64,000 nucleotides of DNA from CAIKBL01 sp964555355 (GCA_964555355.1 CAZKRY010000014.1:138368-202367); one strand, 5' to 3'. Positions 17,399 through 26,414 are shown, counted from the first letter of the stretch. Translations and numbers: made by a program. The notes: generated by a model not told the origin, from the sequence alone.

Positions 17399-18179
17399 TC
17401 TCGACGCGTCGCTCCCACACCGCGTATCCGTCTTCCGCGATCACACCGAGTGTCGCGAGCGCCATCCGCAGCAAGCTGCGCAGGCACCGTAGTTCGCGGA
17501 CACGCCTCAATGCCGTGAGATGCAAGTTAATTTCGCGCTGGAATTCAGGCAGTTCTATCATCGCAAGTGCACGATACCACTCGGCTTGCGTGGTCTCGGC
17601 GGAGGTTCCCGCGCGCGCGACGATATCCTGAGACAGCCATGCTTGACCGCCCGTTAGCGCCGCGCGCAACGCGCGCAAGGTATCGACGATGGCGAGCATG
17701 GTGCCAACGCGACCGGCAGTCGACGTGGCGTCGCCCGCGCATTCGGCAAGTCGCGCATGACATTCCCACAGTGGCGAATGCGCCGCGGCGTAAGCTTCGA
17801 AGCGGGCGTCGGCAGTGGCGAATCGGCTCACCGGTAAAAGCGCGGCAACTCCATCAACGAGCGCAAAGAGCGCCGATGCAAGCAGCGCGTCGCGGGCCAA
17901 TAGCGGTTGTAACGCCCGCGTCGCGACATGCTGCGGCTGGCCATCGGTTAGGCGGTGTAACTCTGTATGCCACCAAGTCAATTTGGTGAGCGCTATCTCC
18001 TTGGTTGAACAAGTGCGTGGGATTTGCGCGATCAACCCACGAAATACTTCGACGGCCTGCAACGCGGGCCGCACGTGCGGTGCGCAATACAGGAGGGCGT
18101 AGTAAAGATCGCTGCCGGCGGGCGGGGCATATTCGCGAGCCGGATCAAACGAGTCGAGCGGAAGCGTCGTCACCTGCAA
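17346..18179 (-). CDS. squalene/phytoene-synthase-fold protein lacking aspartate motifs (NDUFAF6-like)
   Basis: 277 residues with the family's helical pattern: LTWWHTELHRLTDGQPQHVATRALQPL (here given in part as WWHTELHRL and HVATRALQPL) aligns with the conserved W..EL....G.P.HP..RAL stretch. The two catalytic Asp-rich motifs of true synthases are absent: where the first DxxxD should be there is FRGLIAQIPRTC, and where QLTNILRDVxxD should be there is AIVDTLRALRAAL. The mitochondrial complex I assembly factor NDUFAF6 is a member of this fold that is not known to act as a synthase, and bacterial homologues of that kind exist. I infer a non-enzymatic role; substrate is unknown. It is six bases downstream of gph in a minus-strand operon. 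Confidence 0.7.
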   Translation of the reverse strand: MQVTTLPLDSFDPAREYAPPAGSDLYYALLYCAPHVRPALQAVEVFRGLIAQIPRTCSTKEIALTKLTWWHTELHRLTDGQPQHVATRALQPLLARDALLASALFALVDGVAALLPVSRFATADARFEAYAAAHSPLWECHARLAECAGDATSTAGRVGTMLAIVDTLRALRAALTGGQAWLSQDIVARAGTSAETTQAEWYRALAMIELPEFQREINLHLTALRRVRELRCLRSLLRMALATLGVIAEDGYAVWERRVEITPWRKLLCALRTRIEA

Positions 18180-18185
18180 AACGAC

Positions 18186-18866
18186 TTAAACTTCATCCGT
18201 GGCGTGATTAAGTGCGCGCGCGAGCCAATTCATTAACTCGTGCGGAGACGCGACCATGCCATCGGCACCCCAGTGTGCGGGCTCATCGTGCATGCCCAAG
18301 TAACCGTAGCTCGCGATCAACGTGCGCATACCGGCGCGGCGACCGGCTTCGACATCACGTTCCGCGTCGCCGACATAGATACAACGCGATGGTGCGACGC
18401 GCAACGTCTCGGCGGCCAATAACAGCGGACCCGGATCGGGTTTGCGCACCGGAAGCGTATCACCGCTCACCACACACCCGGGAGTATGTGTGAAGGGGAC
18501 GCGCGCGAGTAGCGGTGTCGTTAGCCAGCCCGGCTTGTTGGTGACAATGCCCCAGCGCAATTCGCGCGCCTGCAACCACTCAAGAACCGCGTCGATGCCG
18601 CTGAATGGCGCAGACTCGTCGGCAATTTGGGCGTGGTATTCGGCCAGTAATTCCTGGCGCAGACTCTCGAATGTAGGATGATCATCGGCAAGCCCAAATC
18701 CGGCACGCACCAACGCAAAGCTGCCATGCGATACCCAGGGTCGCAAGGCGGAGAAAGGCACCGGCGGTAGGTCGTGATTGCACCGTACCCGGTTCAGCGC
18801 GCCGGCCAAATCGGGCGCGGTATCGAGCAACGTGCCGTCGAGATCGAATAACACCGCGTCAAACAC
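18186..18866 (-). CDS. gph: phosphoglycolate phosphatase (HAD family)
   Basis: 226 residues. HAD motif I is FDLDGTLLDTAPD (residues 7-19), motif II is the VTNKPGW threonine (about residue 115), and motif IV is YVGDAERDVEAGRRAG (about 168-183). Gph dephosphorylates 2-phosphoglycolate; related MupP acts on MurNAc 6-phosphate and cannot be excluded, because it often sits beside ubiG too. It follows ubiG by six bases, the standard ubiG-gph pairing of gammaproteobacteria. Confidence 0.88.
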   Translation of the reverse strand: MFDAVLFDLDGTLLDTAPDLAGALNRVRCNHDLPPVPFSALRPWVSHGSFALVRAGFGLADDHPTFESLRQELLAEYHAQIADESAPFSGIDAVLEWLQARELRWGIVTNKPGWLTTPLLARVPFTHTPGCVVSGDTLPVRKPDPGPLLLAAETLRVAPSRCIYVGDAERDVEAGRRAGMRTLIASYGYLGMHDEPAHWGADGMVASPHELMNWLARALNHATDEV

Positions 18867-18872
18867 CGCGGC

Positions 18873-19580
18873 TTACTCTTGGGTCGCGTGCAATAAGAAA
18901 TTGACAGTGGGTCGAGTGGTCAATGTGGCCCGCTGGCTTAGTGGGTCGTAGCGCATGCCGGCTAAGTCTTGAAGCGCTAAGTCGTGTTCGCGCAGCATGG
19001 CGGCGAGTTCGGACGGGCGGATAAAACGTTGATAGTCATGGGTGCCGATGGGCAGGAGCCGCAATAAATATTCGGCACCGACGATCGCGCTCGCATACGC
19101 TTGCCAGGATCGGTTGAGTGTCGACAAGAACAGGTCGCCGCTTGGGCGCAGCAACCGAGCGAGCGTGCCGATCAATTCGGACGGGGCGGGCACGTGTTCC
19201 AGCAATTCCATCGAGACGACGCAGTCAAACGACGCAGGCGCATCGGCGGCGAGCGCGTCAGCGGCGTAAACTCGGTAGTCGATCGCGAGTCCTTCGTCCA
19301 TGGCATGGCGCTTTGCGACCTCAATAAGTTCCGGGCTTAAATCGATGCCGGTCACGACGGCGCCCGCGCGCGCGAGACTTTCAGTCAGTATCCCACCACC
19401 GCACCCAACGTCGAGTACGCGTTTACCAGTCAGTGTCGTGCGCGCCGCGATGTAGGACGCGCGACAAGGATTTATATGATGCAGCGTGCGGCTAGCGCCG
19501 CGCGGGTCCCACCAGTCATCCGCCAGCGCGCCGAATTTGTGGAGTTCGCCGGTGTCGAGATTAGGCGTGGATAGGCTCAT
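18873..19580 (-). CDS. ubiG: ubiquinone biosynthesis O-methyltransferase UbiG
   Basis: 235 residues. The N-terminal signature (EL.KF.ALA..WWDP.G....LH.INP.R) is present as ELHKFGALADDWWDPRG and LHHINPCR. The SAM-binding motif I is VLDVGCGGGILTESLARAGA (about residue 55), followed by GIDLSPELI. UbiG carries out both O-methylations of ubiquinone synthesis. The start at 19580 overlaps the stop of the preceding small gene by four bases (ATGA), so ubiG is translationally coupled to the kinase cluster upstream, which is unusual. Confidence 0.95.
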   Translation of the reverse strand: MSLSTPNLDTGELHKFGALADDWWDPRGASRTLHHINPCRASYIAARTTLTGKRVLDVGCGGGILTESLARAGAVVTGIDLSPELIEVAKRHAMDEGLAIDYRVYAADALAADAPASFDCVVSMELLEHVPAPSELIGTLARLLRPSGDLFLSTLNRSWQAYASAIVGAEYLLRLLPIGTHDYQRFIRPSELAAMLREHDLALQDLAGMRYDPLSQRATLTTRPTVNFLLHATQE

Positions 19581-19900
19581 TGGCGCGAGAGCTGAAAGAA
19601 TACCCATGCGCCGGCGAGCAGCAATCCGATCCCCGCGAATAGCAACACGCTAATGAAAGGCTTCGTCGTGATAGCGGCCGCCCCGTCGACGACGTCGGCG
19701 CCAGGTTCGACCGCGGGCTCGTGGGTTGGCATGACTACACGGGTCGGCAGGATTTCGGTGATTTCCGGTTCGTCCAATTCGACGGCGCCGCTGGTGATCG
19801 CGTCAATCAATCGCCGTCGTTCGACGATGTAACTGTGTTTATCGAGTTCGTTGGCTTCGAAGCGTTTGACCAAGGCACGCAGCGGGGATAGTTCGCTCAT
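19577..19900 (-). CDS. small tail-anchored-like membrane protein
   Basis: 107 residues from the ATG at 19900. The N-terminal 40 residues (LRALVKRFEANELDKHSYIVERRRLI) look like a short helical oligomerisation/SHOCT-type segment; a proline-rich acidic middle follows, and a single C-terminal membrane helix ends five residues before the stop. No signal peptide is seen, so it would be an inner-membrane protein with a cytoplasmic N-terminus. It overlaps both the kinase stop and the ubiG start by four bases, tying the three genes together. Function unknown; an accessory to the kinase is a guess from coupling. Confidence 0.72.
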   Translation of the reverse strand: MSELSPLRALVKRFEANELDKHSYIVERRRLIDAITSGAVELDEPEITEILPTRVVMPTHEPAVEPGADVVDGAAAITTKPFISVLLFAGIGLLLAGAWVFFQLSRQ

Positions 19901-22900
19901 CTTATTTCTCGCACCAACCGAAAACCCGTCGCCGGATCGCCCGCGCCATCCGTGGGTTTGGCGAGCTCGATCGTACACTTACCAAAGGCGTCCTCAAATG
20001 CGCCGCCACGCGCCTGCAACGCCGCATCACGCACCAGTTCTTGGGCGTTGCCGACATAGTTGTACAGCCCCCAACCATTGGCTTTGCCGGTGTTGACACC
20101 CATGACGGTTTGTCCTTTCAGCACCTGGCCGTTTTGTTCGACGCGACAGTTATAGTCTTTTTGCGGCTGTTTACCGCCGGCGCGCGCCGCGTGTTCCCAT
20201 TCCTGGCCCGTCGGTAGGCGATAAGTATGACCACTGCGATCGCTTAACCATGTCGCGTAAGCTTCGATTTGCGCGATCGACACATTCGTCAGCGGCAGGA
20301 CTCCCTCGCGATCCGCCAGCGGCGTGCAATCTCCGCTCAATCGACAGTACGCGTTGAAGTCGCTGACCGTCAATTCGTATTTGCCAATCGCAAACGGTGC
20401 CGCGACTCCCTCGCCGCCGGGCACCACCACCAACAATGGGCCGCGAGCTTGCGCGCTCATCATGTCAAAACAGACTCCCTGGCGACGGGCGCCGTGCCCG
20501 GCGAGTTCGGCGCTGCATGGCGCGCGCGAGGGAGGAATAGGGCCATCGCGAGGCGTCGCATCGACTGCGGTCTTGGCTTCCAGGGCCGCGACGACGCGGT
20601 TTTGTTCCTTTTGGAAAGTTTCGCTATCACGCCACACCGCGAGTGCCTCATCGATAATCGACTTTGCGTTGACGAAGTCGCGCTTCCGATATGCAGTCTG
20701 ATAATTTTCGTACAGCCCCTTGGCGCGCCCGAGTTGCTCGTTGTAAAGCTGTTTCAATCGTTGGACGTCGGCGTGCCGTGGCGCATCCGCAATGGCCTTC
20801 GCCAGTTGTGCGCGCGCAGCGGTCAGTTGACCGCTCCGAATGGCGGACTCAATCGCCGGTGCCTCGGAATACGCGGTTTCAGGTAACGGCACGGGTTTTA
20901 TCCCGGCTAACAGATCATTGCCAGCGAACACGCTTTGCGCTTGTTCAAGGAGAGGATTGGAGATCGGACCCTCAGCCGTTTGTAGCGCCCGCAGGCGATT
21001 GGCGAGCGCCTGTGCCCAACGCGCTTCGTCGGCACCGTAGGCGCGCGGATCGAGCGTTTGAATTTCCGCGATCTGCGTCAACGCCTCACGTACATCGAAC
21101 GCCGGTTCGCGCAGGCTTCGCGCGAGGATCTGGCGGTTACCGTTGACGGTGTACTCGTTGACGGCGAGGCGCAATTCTTGATCGTTTGGTTTGAGCTTGA
21201 GGCCGTCGCGCGCGTAACGCAGCGCGGAAGCAAAATCTTTGGCGCCGGCGCGCGCGAGCGCGCTGCGGTAATAAGCGCGCGCGAGCTGTTCCGGGCCTTG
21301 ACCGCGTGCAAAAGGATCGTCAGCCCCAAGTTCGCTCCGTAGGGTGTTAAACGAGGCGCTGGCGCCAGCCACGTCGTTCGCGCGGGCCTGCGATCGAAAG
21401 GTCGCTTTCAGTGCGTCTAACCGCGCAATTCGCTCTTCTTCGCGTTGGGCGTTCGCGAATTCTTCCGCCGCGCGCGTGAGTTCGCCGCGCTCTGTCGCGA
21501 GTTCCGGTAAGGCGGGTGCTAAGCGCGCTGCGCGCGCCAAAATATTCTCGCTTTCCGCGAAACGCTGGGCGAGCCGCATCTCGCGCGCTTGGCCCACCAA
21601 TAGTGTGCCGAGTCTAGTCGCCAGCTCACCGAGCGACGCCGCATCCTCGCCAAAGGTGACCGTGAGTTCGTACATCGATTTCTGCACGCGATCGCGCCAC
21701 GCGCGGTCGGCGACGGGGTTGGCGGCCAAGGACTCTAGATCCGCTCTGAGTTCCGCTTGGCGCGCCGCGAGGTCCGTGCGTGTCGCCTGTTGCTCCGCGG
21801 CGGTAAGTGCCGCGTAAGAATCAATGGATGATTGTTGCACCGGGAGCAGCGCGAGGCTGCGTTCGCTCACCGCGAGGGCGCGGTCCCATTCGCTTTGGTT
21901 ACGGAGTGCGGCGATCCGGCGCGCGTAGAACTCCGCCAGTAGTGTTGCGGCTTCCTTGCGTTGCGCGCCGTTGCGTAATGCATCGTCATACACATCGATC
22001 ACGGCCGTTTCAGTGGCTTCCGTAAGATCGGTTTGGCTGGTTGCCGCGCGTAACGTATCGAGCGTCGCGGTCGGGGCTCGCGTCTTGTCGCGACGTTTCA
22101 CGAGCAATGGTTGCAACCATTCCGAAGTTGCAAGTGCGGCGGCGGTGGCCAGCGCGGACCCGTTTTCGGTTTCGCCGACATCGGCCTCGCGCAGCAAACG
22201 GTAAGCCTGAGCGTCGCGCGCGATCCGCCCCCACGCGCGGCCAGTGGCGAGCGCGATGAATTCGTCCGTCAACGGATCTTGCGTCGTTGGGTCCGTGTCA
22301 ACGTGTTGCAAAATGCTTAAGGCTTGCGCGGCCAATCGCTGGTCGAGTCGTGCGATTAGTGCATCGTTTTGGCGTGCCAACTCAGCGGCACCGAGTGCGC
22401 GCAGCATCGGTGAATAATCGTTCGCCAACAACGGACTCGGCCGGAGCCTTGCCAAGTCTTGTAGCGCCTCGAGTTCGCGGGTGATGAGCGGCAATACCGC
22501 GCCGCGCGTGGTTTCGAGCAAGGGGTGATTTGGATCCAATGCGGCCAACTGCGGGATGACGTCGCGAAGTGCGGTGGCGTCGGCCAGTTCGCGCAACGTA
22601 TTGAGCGTTGCGGTCACGCTCCCCGTCAGTTGCTTGACCTTCTCGTCCAGCGCAAGGCGGTCACGCGACGTTTCGATGCGGTCCGCTTGGTTTTGGAGAT
22701 TGGTGCTATCGGGCACCAGTTCCCGCGCGGTTTTCAACAGGAGCTCCGCGCGCGGCAAATCCTGCGCAAGCAGGGCTTGATCGATCGCACGAGATAACGC
22801 CGAAATCAACCGCTGCCGCATTGGCGCAACGACGCCTGGCGCCACTTGTTGCATGACCGCGAGCGAATCGAGCGCGTCATCTTGCGCCGGATCGGCAGTA

Positions 22901-24588
22901 AGCGCGCCGCGCTCGATCAACGCATTAAAGCGTTCGGTTTGCGTCGCAAGTAGATTATTTTCTTGCTCGTCAAGCCGCGCCGCCAAGGCTTCCACTTGCG
23001 CGGAATCTTTGTAGACATCGATCTGCGATAGGCGGTCCAAGAGTTGGCGGGCACCGGCAAAATCGTACTGCGCGCGGTCTAGATCGACATGCGCGCGTAA
23101 ACGCCCTTCGAAATGCGCGAGTAAGTCGTCGCGCACGGCCATCAACACGCGCGAACGATCCTCGGGATTCTGGAGTTCACCGAGCGCGAGGAGCGCGGCG
23201 TCGACCCGCGCGTTGTCGCCCGAGCTGACCTCGGCGGCGCGCGCATCCAAGTCGCGTTGGTGAAGATAATCGCGGACCGGCGCGAAGCCAACCAGCGCGA
23301 GTAGGCCGGCCGCAACCGGAATGGCAATCAAGGGGTTCTTGTACGGCGGCGTCTTTCCTTCAAATTCGCGCAAAAACTCAGCCACCGATTGACTGCGATT
23401 TTTACGATCGAAAGCAAGCCCGCGGGCGAGCCCACGCATTTGTTTACGCGTCAGCCCCTTAATGGCCGGTGGGATGAGTTTGTTATCGCGCGCGCTGTTT
23501 GCGGGCAACTTGTTGAACGGATGACGACCGGTTAGGAGCTCGTAGGCGACGCAGGCGAGCGCATAGATGTCATCGCGCGGATCGGGTTCTTTTTGTTCGA
23601 GCATTTCGGCACTGGCGTAAGCCGGAGTCAAGGCGCCCAGCTTGCCGGGATCGAACAGCGTTTTCTCGCCATCCCCCTGACCCGGATTCATGACCGCGCG
23701 CGCAATCCCGAAGTCCAATACTTTCATCGTGCCGTCTTGCGTCTGGAAGCAGTTCCCCGGCTTGAAATCCGAATGCACGATATTGCGCTCGTGCGCGTAC
23801 ACGAGCGCACTACCCAAGCCTTGAATCATCGGAAAGGCTTCGTGAAAGGGCAGGCCATTGCGCGGCTTAACGACATTCTTGATAAACACATTAAGCGGCT
23901 GGCCTTCCAACAGCTCCATCGTCAAAAACACCGTGCCGCCACTGGTGCGGTCAAAGTCGTAGACGGTGGCGATATTGGGATGCGCCAGGCGCTGCTGGCG
24001 ACTCGCCTCGCGCTGTAACGCGATGAAGGCGTCGGGGTGTTTCTTGAAATCTTCGTTTAACACCTTGAGCGCGAGAAATGGATTTTTGTCACGCGCTTCG
24101 ACCTTGATGAGATCGCGACCCTTGTACACCGTACCCATGCCGCCCGAGCCGAGCACATCGTCGAGAATAAAGCGTTCTTTCAGCACGGTACCGGGTTCGA
24201 GCTTCAAGTCTTCGACGAAAGGCAACGGACGCGATTCCCAGGAGGAACTATCGGACGGCTGGCTATCGAGCGCCGCCGGTTCGTCAATCCGATTGAATTG
24301 GGTATGCTCGCCCGCGCGTACCGTCGCGAGACTGGTGGGCTCGTCGGCAATCAGGGACGTGGGGTCGATGCTGGTGTATTCGGTTGCGCAGTCGGCGACG
24401 CAGCGTTTCAGATCTTCGTAGAGCGTCGCGTTGATAGTGCCGCCGCTAAACGCTTCGCGTAGCAGTTGCATGAGATCGAGCGCCGCTTGCGGGCGTCGGA
24501 TCAACAGACGCTCGATGTTGTCCGCGACGAGTTCAAATTTGATCTCGCCGCGGCCTAATGCGGTGAGCGCAGTTTTAAAGTCGGCCAT
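19897..24588 (-). CDS. giant transmembrane Ser/Thr protein kinase with C-terminal FGE/SUMF1 domain
   Basis: 1563 residues from the ATG at 24588. An N-terminal helical stretch with a linker (1-135) leads to a Hanks-type kinase (about 140-410): glycine loop GSGGMGTVYKG, LALKVL lysine, catalytic loop HSDFKPGN, DFG in VLDFGIAR, and ASAEM in the APE position. One membrane helix follows (about 418-435). The next 1000 residues are alpha-helical, rich in Ala/Arg/Leu/Glu like TPR or coiled-coil scaffolds, and by the membrane helix would face the periplasm. The last 115 residues (VPGGEG, FAIGKYELTVSDFNAYC, YRLPTGQEWEHAARAG, NAQELV, GFRLVRE) are a formylglycine-generating-enzyme-type domain without a clear redox cysteine pair. 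A GTG at 24639 would extend the gene into a palindromic repeat, so it is rejected. Confidence 0.92.
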   Translation of the reverse strand: MADFKTALTALGRGEIKFELVADNIERLLIRRPQAALDLMQLLREAFSGGTINATLYEDLKRCVADCATEYTSIDPTSLIADEPTSLATVRAGEHTQFNRIDEPAALDSQPSDSSSWESRPLPFVEDLKLEPGTVLKERFILDDVLGSGGMGTVYKGRDLIKVEARDKNPFLALKVLNEDFKKHPDAFIALQREASRQQRLAHPNIATVYDFDRTSGGTVFLTMELLEGQPLNVFIKNVVKPRNGLPFHEAFPMIQGLGSALVYAHERNIVHSDFKPGNCFQTQDGTMKVLDFGIARAVMNPGQGDGEKTLFDPGKLGALTPAYASAEMLEQKEPDPRDDIYALACVAYELLTGRHPFNKLPANSARDNKLIPPAIKGLTRKQMRGLARGLAFDRKNRSQSVAEFLREFEGKTPPYKNPLIAIPVAAGLLALVGFAPVRDYLHQRDLDARAAEVSSGDNARVDAALLALGELQNPEDRSRVLMAVRDDLLAHFEGRLRAHVDLDRAQYDFAGARQLLDRLSQIDVYKDSAQVEALAARLDEQENNLLATQTERFNALIERGALTADPAQDDALDSLAVMQQVAPGVVAPMRQRLISALSRAIDQALLAQDLPRAELLLKTARELVPDSTNLQNQADRIETSRDRLALDEKVKQLTGSVTATLNTLRELADATALRDVIPQLAALDPNHPLLETTRGAVLPLITRELEALQDLARLRPSPLLANDYSPMLRALGAAELARQNDALIARLDQRLAAQALSILQHVDTDPTTQDPLTDEFIALATGRAWGRIARDAQAYRLLREADVGETENGSALATAAALATSEWLQPLLVKRRDKTRAPTATLDTLRAATSQTDLTEATETAVIDVYDDALRNGAQRKEAATLLAEFYARRIAALRNQSEWDRALAVSERSLALLPVQQSSIDSYAALTAAEQQATRTDLAARQAELRADLESLAANPVADRAWRDRVQKSMYELTVTFGEDAASLGELATRLGTLLVGQAREMRLAQRFAESENILARAARLAPALPELATERGELTRAAEEFANAQREEERIARLDALKATFRSQARANDVAGASASFNTLRSELGADDPFARGQGPEQLARAYYRSALARAGAKDFASALRYARDGLKLKPNDQELRLAVNEYTVNGNRQILARSLREPAFDVREALTQIAEIQTLDPRAYGADEARWAQALANRLRALQTAEGPISNPLLEQAQSVFAGNDLLAGIKPVPLPETAYSEAPAIESAIRSGQLTAARAQLAKAIADAPRHADVQRLKQLYNEQLGRAKGLYENYQTAYRKRDFVNAKSIIDEALAVWRDSETFQKEQNRVVAALEAKTAVDATPRDGPIPPSRAPCSAELAGHGARRQGVCFDMMSAQARGPLLVVVPGGEGVAAPFAIGKYELTVSDFNAYCRLSGDCTPLADREGVLPLTNVSIAQIEAYATWLSDRSGHTYRLPTGQEWEHAARAGGKQPQKDYNCRVEQNGQVLKGQTVMGVNTGKANGWGLYNYVGNAQELVRDAALQARGGAFEDAFGKCTIELAKPTDGAGDPATGFRLVREIR

Positions 24589-24618
24589 GGATTGAATCGT
24601 CGAATACGCTCGCAGCTC

Positions 24619-24714
24619 GTTGGGGTTCGCAGCGCTCACCCCAACCTACGATGCAACTAGGTGTTGTAGATTGGCGTCTGGGGTAGATTGGGGTGCGCAA
24701 AGCGAACCCCAACA
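24619..24714. repeat. palindromic intergenic repeat, copy 1
   Basis: Two arms in inverted orientation: GTTGGGGTTCGCAGCGCTCA plus CCCCAACCTAC (24619-24649) and GTAGATTGGGGTGCGCAAAG plus CGAACCCCAACA (24683-24714). The arms are separated by a short spacer that itself repeats GTAGATTGG. A second copy of the same element lies at 44969-45042. It stands between the PP2C gene end and the kinase start, where it may form a hairpin in the transcript. The left arm overlaps the GTG-started extension of the kinase, which is one reason to reject that start. Confidence 0.85.
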
Positions 24715-24742
24715 TAGTTACGATGCTGCTCACTGAGAGCCT

Positions 24743-25459
24743 CTATTGAATATCGACGATACAGATCGTCACATTATCGGCGGCGCCACGCGCAAGCGTA
24801 AGATTCAGCAATGCGTCGACGCAAGCGCCGGCGCTACCCTGCGCGAGCTGCGTGGCAAGCTCATCGCGTGCAAGATGTTTGTCGAGACCGTCAGAACAGA
24901 GGAGAAAGCGATCGCCGCTGCGCAAGCGGCACACGTCAAGATCGACGTGCAAGTCGAGCCGGGCGCCGATCGCGCGGGTCAGAAGATGCCCATGCGGGTG
25001 CGCCGTGGCTTGCGCGCGCAACAACAAACCTTGCTCGATGTAACGTTCAACTTGCGAGTGATCGGTGGTCAATTGTCGTAACCGACCGTCCCGATATCGA
25101 TATAACCGGCTATCCCCAACCCATAAATACGCGGCAAAGTCGCCGACGATTGTCAGAGCCACCACCGTACTGCCGATGGTTTCGAGCCCTTGCGCCAATG
25201 CGAGCAACCGTTTGTGCGAATCCAGCACGCTGTGCTCGATGAACTCGACCATCGCGCTCAGCTCGGTTTGAGGCTTTACCTTGGCGAGGGCGTCGACCAC
25301 CATCTGGCTCGCGAGATCCCCCGCGGAATGTCCACCGAGACCATCGGCAACCGCCCATAAGCCGATCTCGGGCCGCGCGCATAAGGCATCTTCGTTGACT
25401 TGGCGCACGTGACCCACATGCGTGGTCGCCGCCGACGTCCAGGTGAAACGCTCGCGCAT
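24743..25459 (-). CDS. PP2C-family protein phosphatase
   Basis: 238 residues from the ATG at 25459 (MRERFTWTSAATTHVGHVRQ); an in-frame TTG at 25498 would add 13 residues. Metal-binding motifs are VNEDALC, VADGLGGHSAGDLAS, CSDGLDKHLARDEL and GAADNVTICIV at the end, all typical of the bacterial PstP/Stp type. It would reverse Ser/Thr phosphorylation by the kinase encoded 154 bases downstream. It follows the cyclase-FHA gene by 52 bases (14 if the TTG is used). Kinase and phosphatase pairs of this kind often form a control loop; no signal or membrane segment is seen, so it is cytoplasmic. Confidence 0.92.
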   Translation of the reverse strand: MRERFTWTSAATTHVGHVRQVNEDALCARPEIGLWAVADGLGGHSAGDLASQMVVDALAKVKPQTELSAMVEFIEHSVLDSHKRLLALAQGLETIGSTVVALTIVGDFAAYLWVGDSRLYRYRDGRLRQLTTDHSQVERYIEQGLLLRAQATAHPHGHLLTRAIGARLDLHVDLDVCRLRSGDRFLLCSDGLDKHLARDELATQLAQGSAGACVDALLNLTLARGAADNVTICIVDIQ

Positions 25460-25511
25460 AGGACAGGGTAACGGCTCGATGGCGGCGCGCCAACGCAAGG
25501 CGCGGCTGCCG

Positions 25512-26414
25512 CTACGACTCCGTACTGAAGTGCACGACTTCAGCCGGGTTCTCTTTGAACGCGCGCCCCAGGCTAATCATTCCCTTGCCGCTTAAGGACA
25601 TTTCTTCGCGGCGCAGAAAGGCTTCGGTCTTACCGAATTTCACGTAGGTGCCATTGGTGCTTTGGTCGGTGATAAAAAATTTTCCCCGGCGCAGCTCGAC
25701 TTTGACATGGAGGCGCGAGGCCAAACCTTCATCAACTGCGATATCGGCGCTTTTGCTCCGCCCTACCATAATCTGCGGACGTTCTTGATCCACCGTCACG
25801 CTTAAATCGCGATACGTGAAACGCATGCGCGCCACGGCTTCGCGCTTGACGTTGGCCACGGCGGTGGACATTCGCGTGATGTCTTCCTGTTGCCACAAGA
25901 TCTCGTGAATATCGACGGTTTCTTTTTTGCCTTTGACCGGCGATCGATCGACAAAACGCGTGTTGGCTTTGAGGATTGGCGGCAGTTCGCCGATAGTGGA
26001 TTCGGTGGTGATGATCTGTCCGGCTTTCGCCATCGAGACCATCCTGGAGGCGACATTGACGGCATCGCCAAAAACGTCGCCCGCTTCCAAAATGGCCGAT
26101 CCAAAATGCAGGCCGACTCTGATCGCGAGTGAAATCGGGCCTGCCGCGGTTTGTTCAGTAATCTCGTCTTCCACCGCCTCTTGCATCTCACACGCCGCGA
26201 TGACGGCTTTTTCGGCGCTTGGGAACGTGCACATGACCTCATCGCCAATGGTCTTCACCACCGTCCCGTCCCGCCGTTCGACCACTTGGGTGAGAAGTCG
26301 TAGGCAACTCGCAACTTTGGCGCGCGCGGCGACATCGCCCAGTACCTCGTATAAGCGCGTGCTGCCGCTGATGTCGGCGAACATGATCGCGAGATAGGAG
26401 GTTTTTAATGCCAT
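25512..26414 (-). CDS. adenylate/guanylate cyclase with C-terminal FHA domain
   Basis: 300 residues. The N-terminal class III cyclase domain (about 5-165) has FADISGSTRLYEVLGD with the first metal aspartate, IGDEVMCTFPS with the second region, and GDVFGDAVNVASRM. After a linker, a C-terminal FHA domain (about 215-290) has IMVGRSKSADIAV, SRLHVKVELR and DQSTNGTYV, the phosphothreonine-binding residues. It likely makes a cyclic nucleotide and binds phosphoproteins; the adenylate or guanylate choice cannot be read with certainty. It is first in the run cyclase-PP2C-kinase and diverges from tpsB across a 170-base gap. Confidence 0.92.
   Translation of the reverse strand: MALKTSYLAIMFADISGSTRLYEVLGDVAARAKVASCLRLLTQVVERRDGTVVKTIGDEVMCTFPSAEKAVIAACEMQEAVEDEITEQTAAGPISLAIRVGLHFGSAILEAGDVFGDAVNVASRMVSMAKAGQIITTESTIGELPPILKANTRFVDRSPVKGKKETVDIHEILWQQEDITRMSTAVANVKREAVARMRFTYRDLSVTVDQERPQIMVGRSKSADIAVDEGLASRLHVKVELRRGKFFITDQSTNGTYVKFGKTEAFLRREEMSLSGKGMISLGRAFKENPAEVVHFSTES

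Noticed and set aside
24589..24639. A GTG-started extension of the kinase gene
   Set aside because: The extra codons lie mostly within the left arm of the palindromic repeat and have no domain sequence; ATG at 24588 is preferred.
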